64,000 bases of DNA from Arthrobacter sp. NtRootA1 (GTDB taxonomy: Bacteria; Actinomycetota; Actinomycetes; Actinomycetales; Micrococcaceae): positions 4,774,001-4,838,000 of the forward strand of contig NZ_AP024630.1 of assembly GCF_019976975.1 (NCBI RefSeq), written 5' to 3'. The notes beneath the pieces were generated by a model. It searched no databases and was not told the DNA's origin. It saw only the letters and a list, made by a program, of their open reading frames with translations. Below, piece by piece: positions 63,613 to 64,000 of the stretch. Made by a program: the position numbers and the translations under genes. Numbering within the stretch: position 1 is the first letter of the stretch; each line of letters starts with the position of its first letter.

Positions 63613-63631
63613 TAAGGCTAGCCTAGCCTTT
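63613..63631. promoter_or_regulatory. DtxR/IdeR/DmdR-type iron box
   Basis: TAAGGCTAGCCTAGCCTTT is close to the 19-bp consensus TTAGGTTAGCCTAACCTAA and nearly palindromic. It lies 33 bp upstream of the siderophore-binding protein start. The operon should be repressed by an iron-loaded DtxR-type regulator. The regulator itself is not in the window. Confidence 0.82.
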
Positions 63632-63734
63632 GAATAATTACGAAACGTTTGCGTCACGTAATGTCCATGCTGCGGCATTGCTAAGATATCGGCAGCGGAC
63701 TACCGCTTCCAGAGAGAACGACGAGGAGATGAGC

Positions 63735-63824
63735 GTGCGCACGGTTTCAGTTGCTGCAGCCATGGTTGGCGAGGTGGCCATTTTGGCCTGCTTGGCACTC
63801 CCCCACCCGTCGGCATCACTCTAG
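63735..63824 (+). CDS. Possible 29-residue leader peptide (uORF)
   Basis: A GTG at 63735 has GAGGAG six bases upstream, an excellent ribosome site, and is followed by a 29-codon frame (VRTVSVAAAMVGEVAILACL onward to PHPSASL). An ATG at 63729 is in the same frame but has no spacing to GAGGAG. It precedes a probable gene at the right edge by 151 bp, and a small hairpin CGCGCT / AGCGCG lies between (63927-63945). This is the layout of a ribosome-mediated attenuator, but no pause-codon signature proves it. Confidence 0.4.
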   Translation: MRTVSVAAAMVGEVAILACLALPHPSASL

Positions 63825-63975
63825 GTACACGCCCTCCACAAGCACCCCTGTTTTCGGGTCTCTTTGCTGTTCGCGTTCTTTGCTGTGCCTTGCTTTCACC
63901 GATGACCGACGCTCCTTTCCAGCTCGCGCGCTCCTGTTCAGCGCGACGTCGTTCAATTCCGAAAGTAGCTTTGCC

Positions 63976-64000
63976 ATGCAGAAAATCACTGCCCAACAAA
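63976..64000 (+). CDS. Start of a truncated gene at the right edge
   Basis: An ATG at 63976 opens MQKITAQQ and runs off the window. A different frame from 63903 is also open, but its composition is less natural. Too short for a product call. Confidence 0.35.

Overview
The window reads as chromosomal DNA of a high-GC actinobacterium of the Micrococcaceae, most likely Arthrobacter or Paenarthrobacter. This rests on the 16S rRNA sequence, the GUG/AUG start usage with GGAG-type ribosome binding sites, the tRNA-free 16S-23S spacers and the mix of sugar and amine catabolic genes. The genus call is from recognition of the sequence, not from a search.

Left part (1-10.2 kb): an L-arabinose block (araB 3' end, araD, araA, a mutarotase), then a LacI-type regulator divergent from an L-rhamnose block (rhaM, rhaI, a fused aldolase/dehydrogenase, rhaB). 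A 30-bp inverted repeat lies between regulator and rhaM. Next (10.2-17.7 kb) come a secreted beta-propeller/FG-GAP protein, panD, and an amine-catabolism operon (permease, MoaF-like protein, cupin, flavin amine oxidase). That operon is divergent from a TetR regulator, with a 36-bp perfect palindrome between them. From 17.8 to 37.7 kb there is a mosaic: an AEC transporter, a trehalose-phosphatase/GH15 fusion whose phosphatase motif is destroyed, oxidoreductases, regulators, acetyltransferases, a frameshifted FG-GAP protein, a gene remnant, a HerA-like ATPase, a DUF559-type protein, a CopD/CtaG plus thioredoxin/NHL pair, and HU.

Centre (37.7-51.2 kb): two complete 16S-23S-5S operons in direct repeat on the minus strand. 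They appear identical over about 5.7 kb and are separated by an ECF sigma factor with a SnoaL tail and a divergent SnoaL-like protein. Their promoters can be recognised from paired -35/-10 hexamers at matching distance. Right part (51.7-64 kb): rpmB-rpmG-rpsN; a membrane flavoreductase, secreted FMN-binding protein and ApbE operon; two SGNH hydrolases flanking MarR and YciI-like genes; and a ferric-siderophore uptake operon with a clear DtxR/IdeR-type iron box.

Between the genes are three dispersed repeat families. Family A is a 66-68 bp double palindrome (3 copies, two of which supply the stop codon of the adjacent reading frame). Family B is a 36-bp perfect hairpin (2 copies). Family C is a 32-bp-period GTGAGAGAGCA repeat (2 loci). 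These repeats, the pseudo-phosphatase fusion and the tandem rrn arrangement are the least explained elements here. No CRISPR array, tRNA gene, prophage or transposase was seen.
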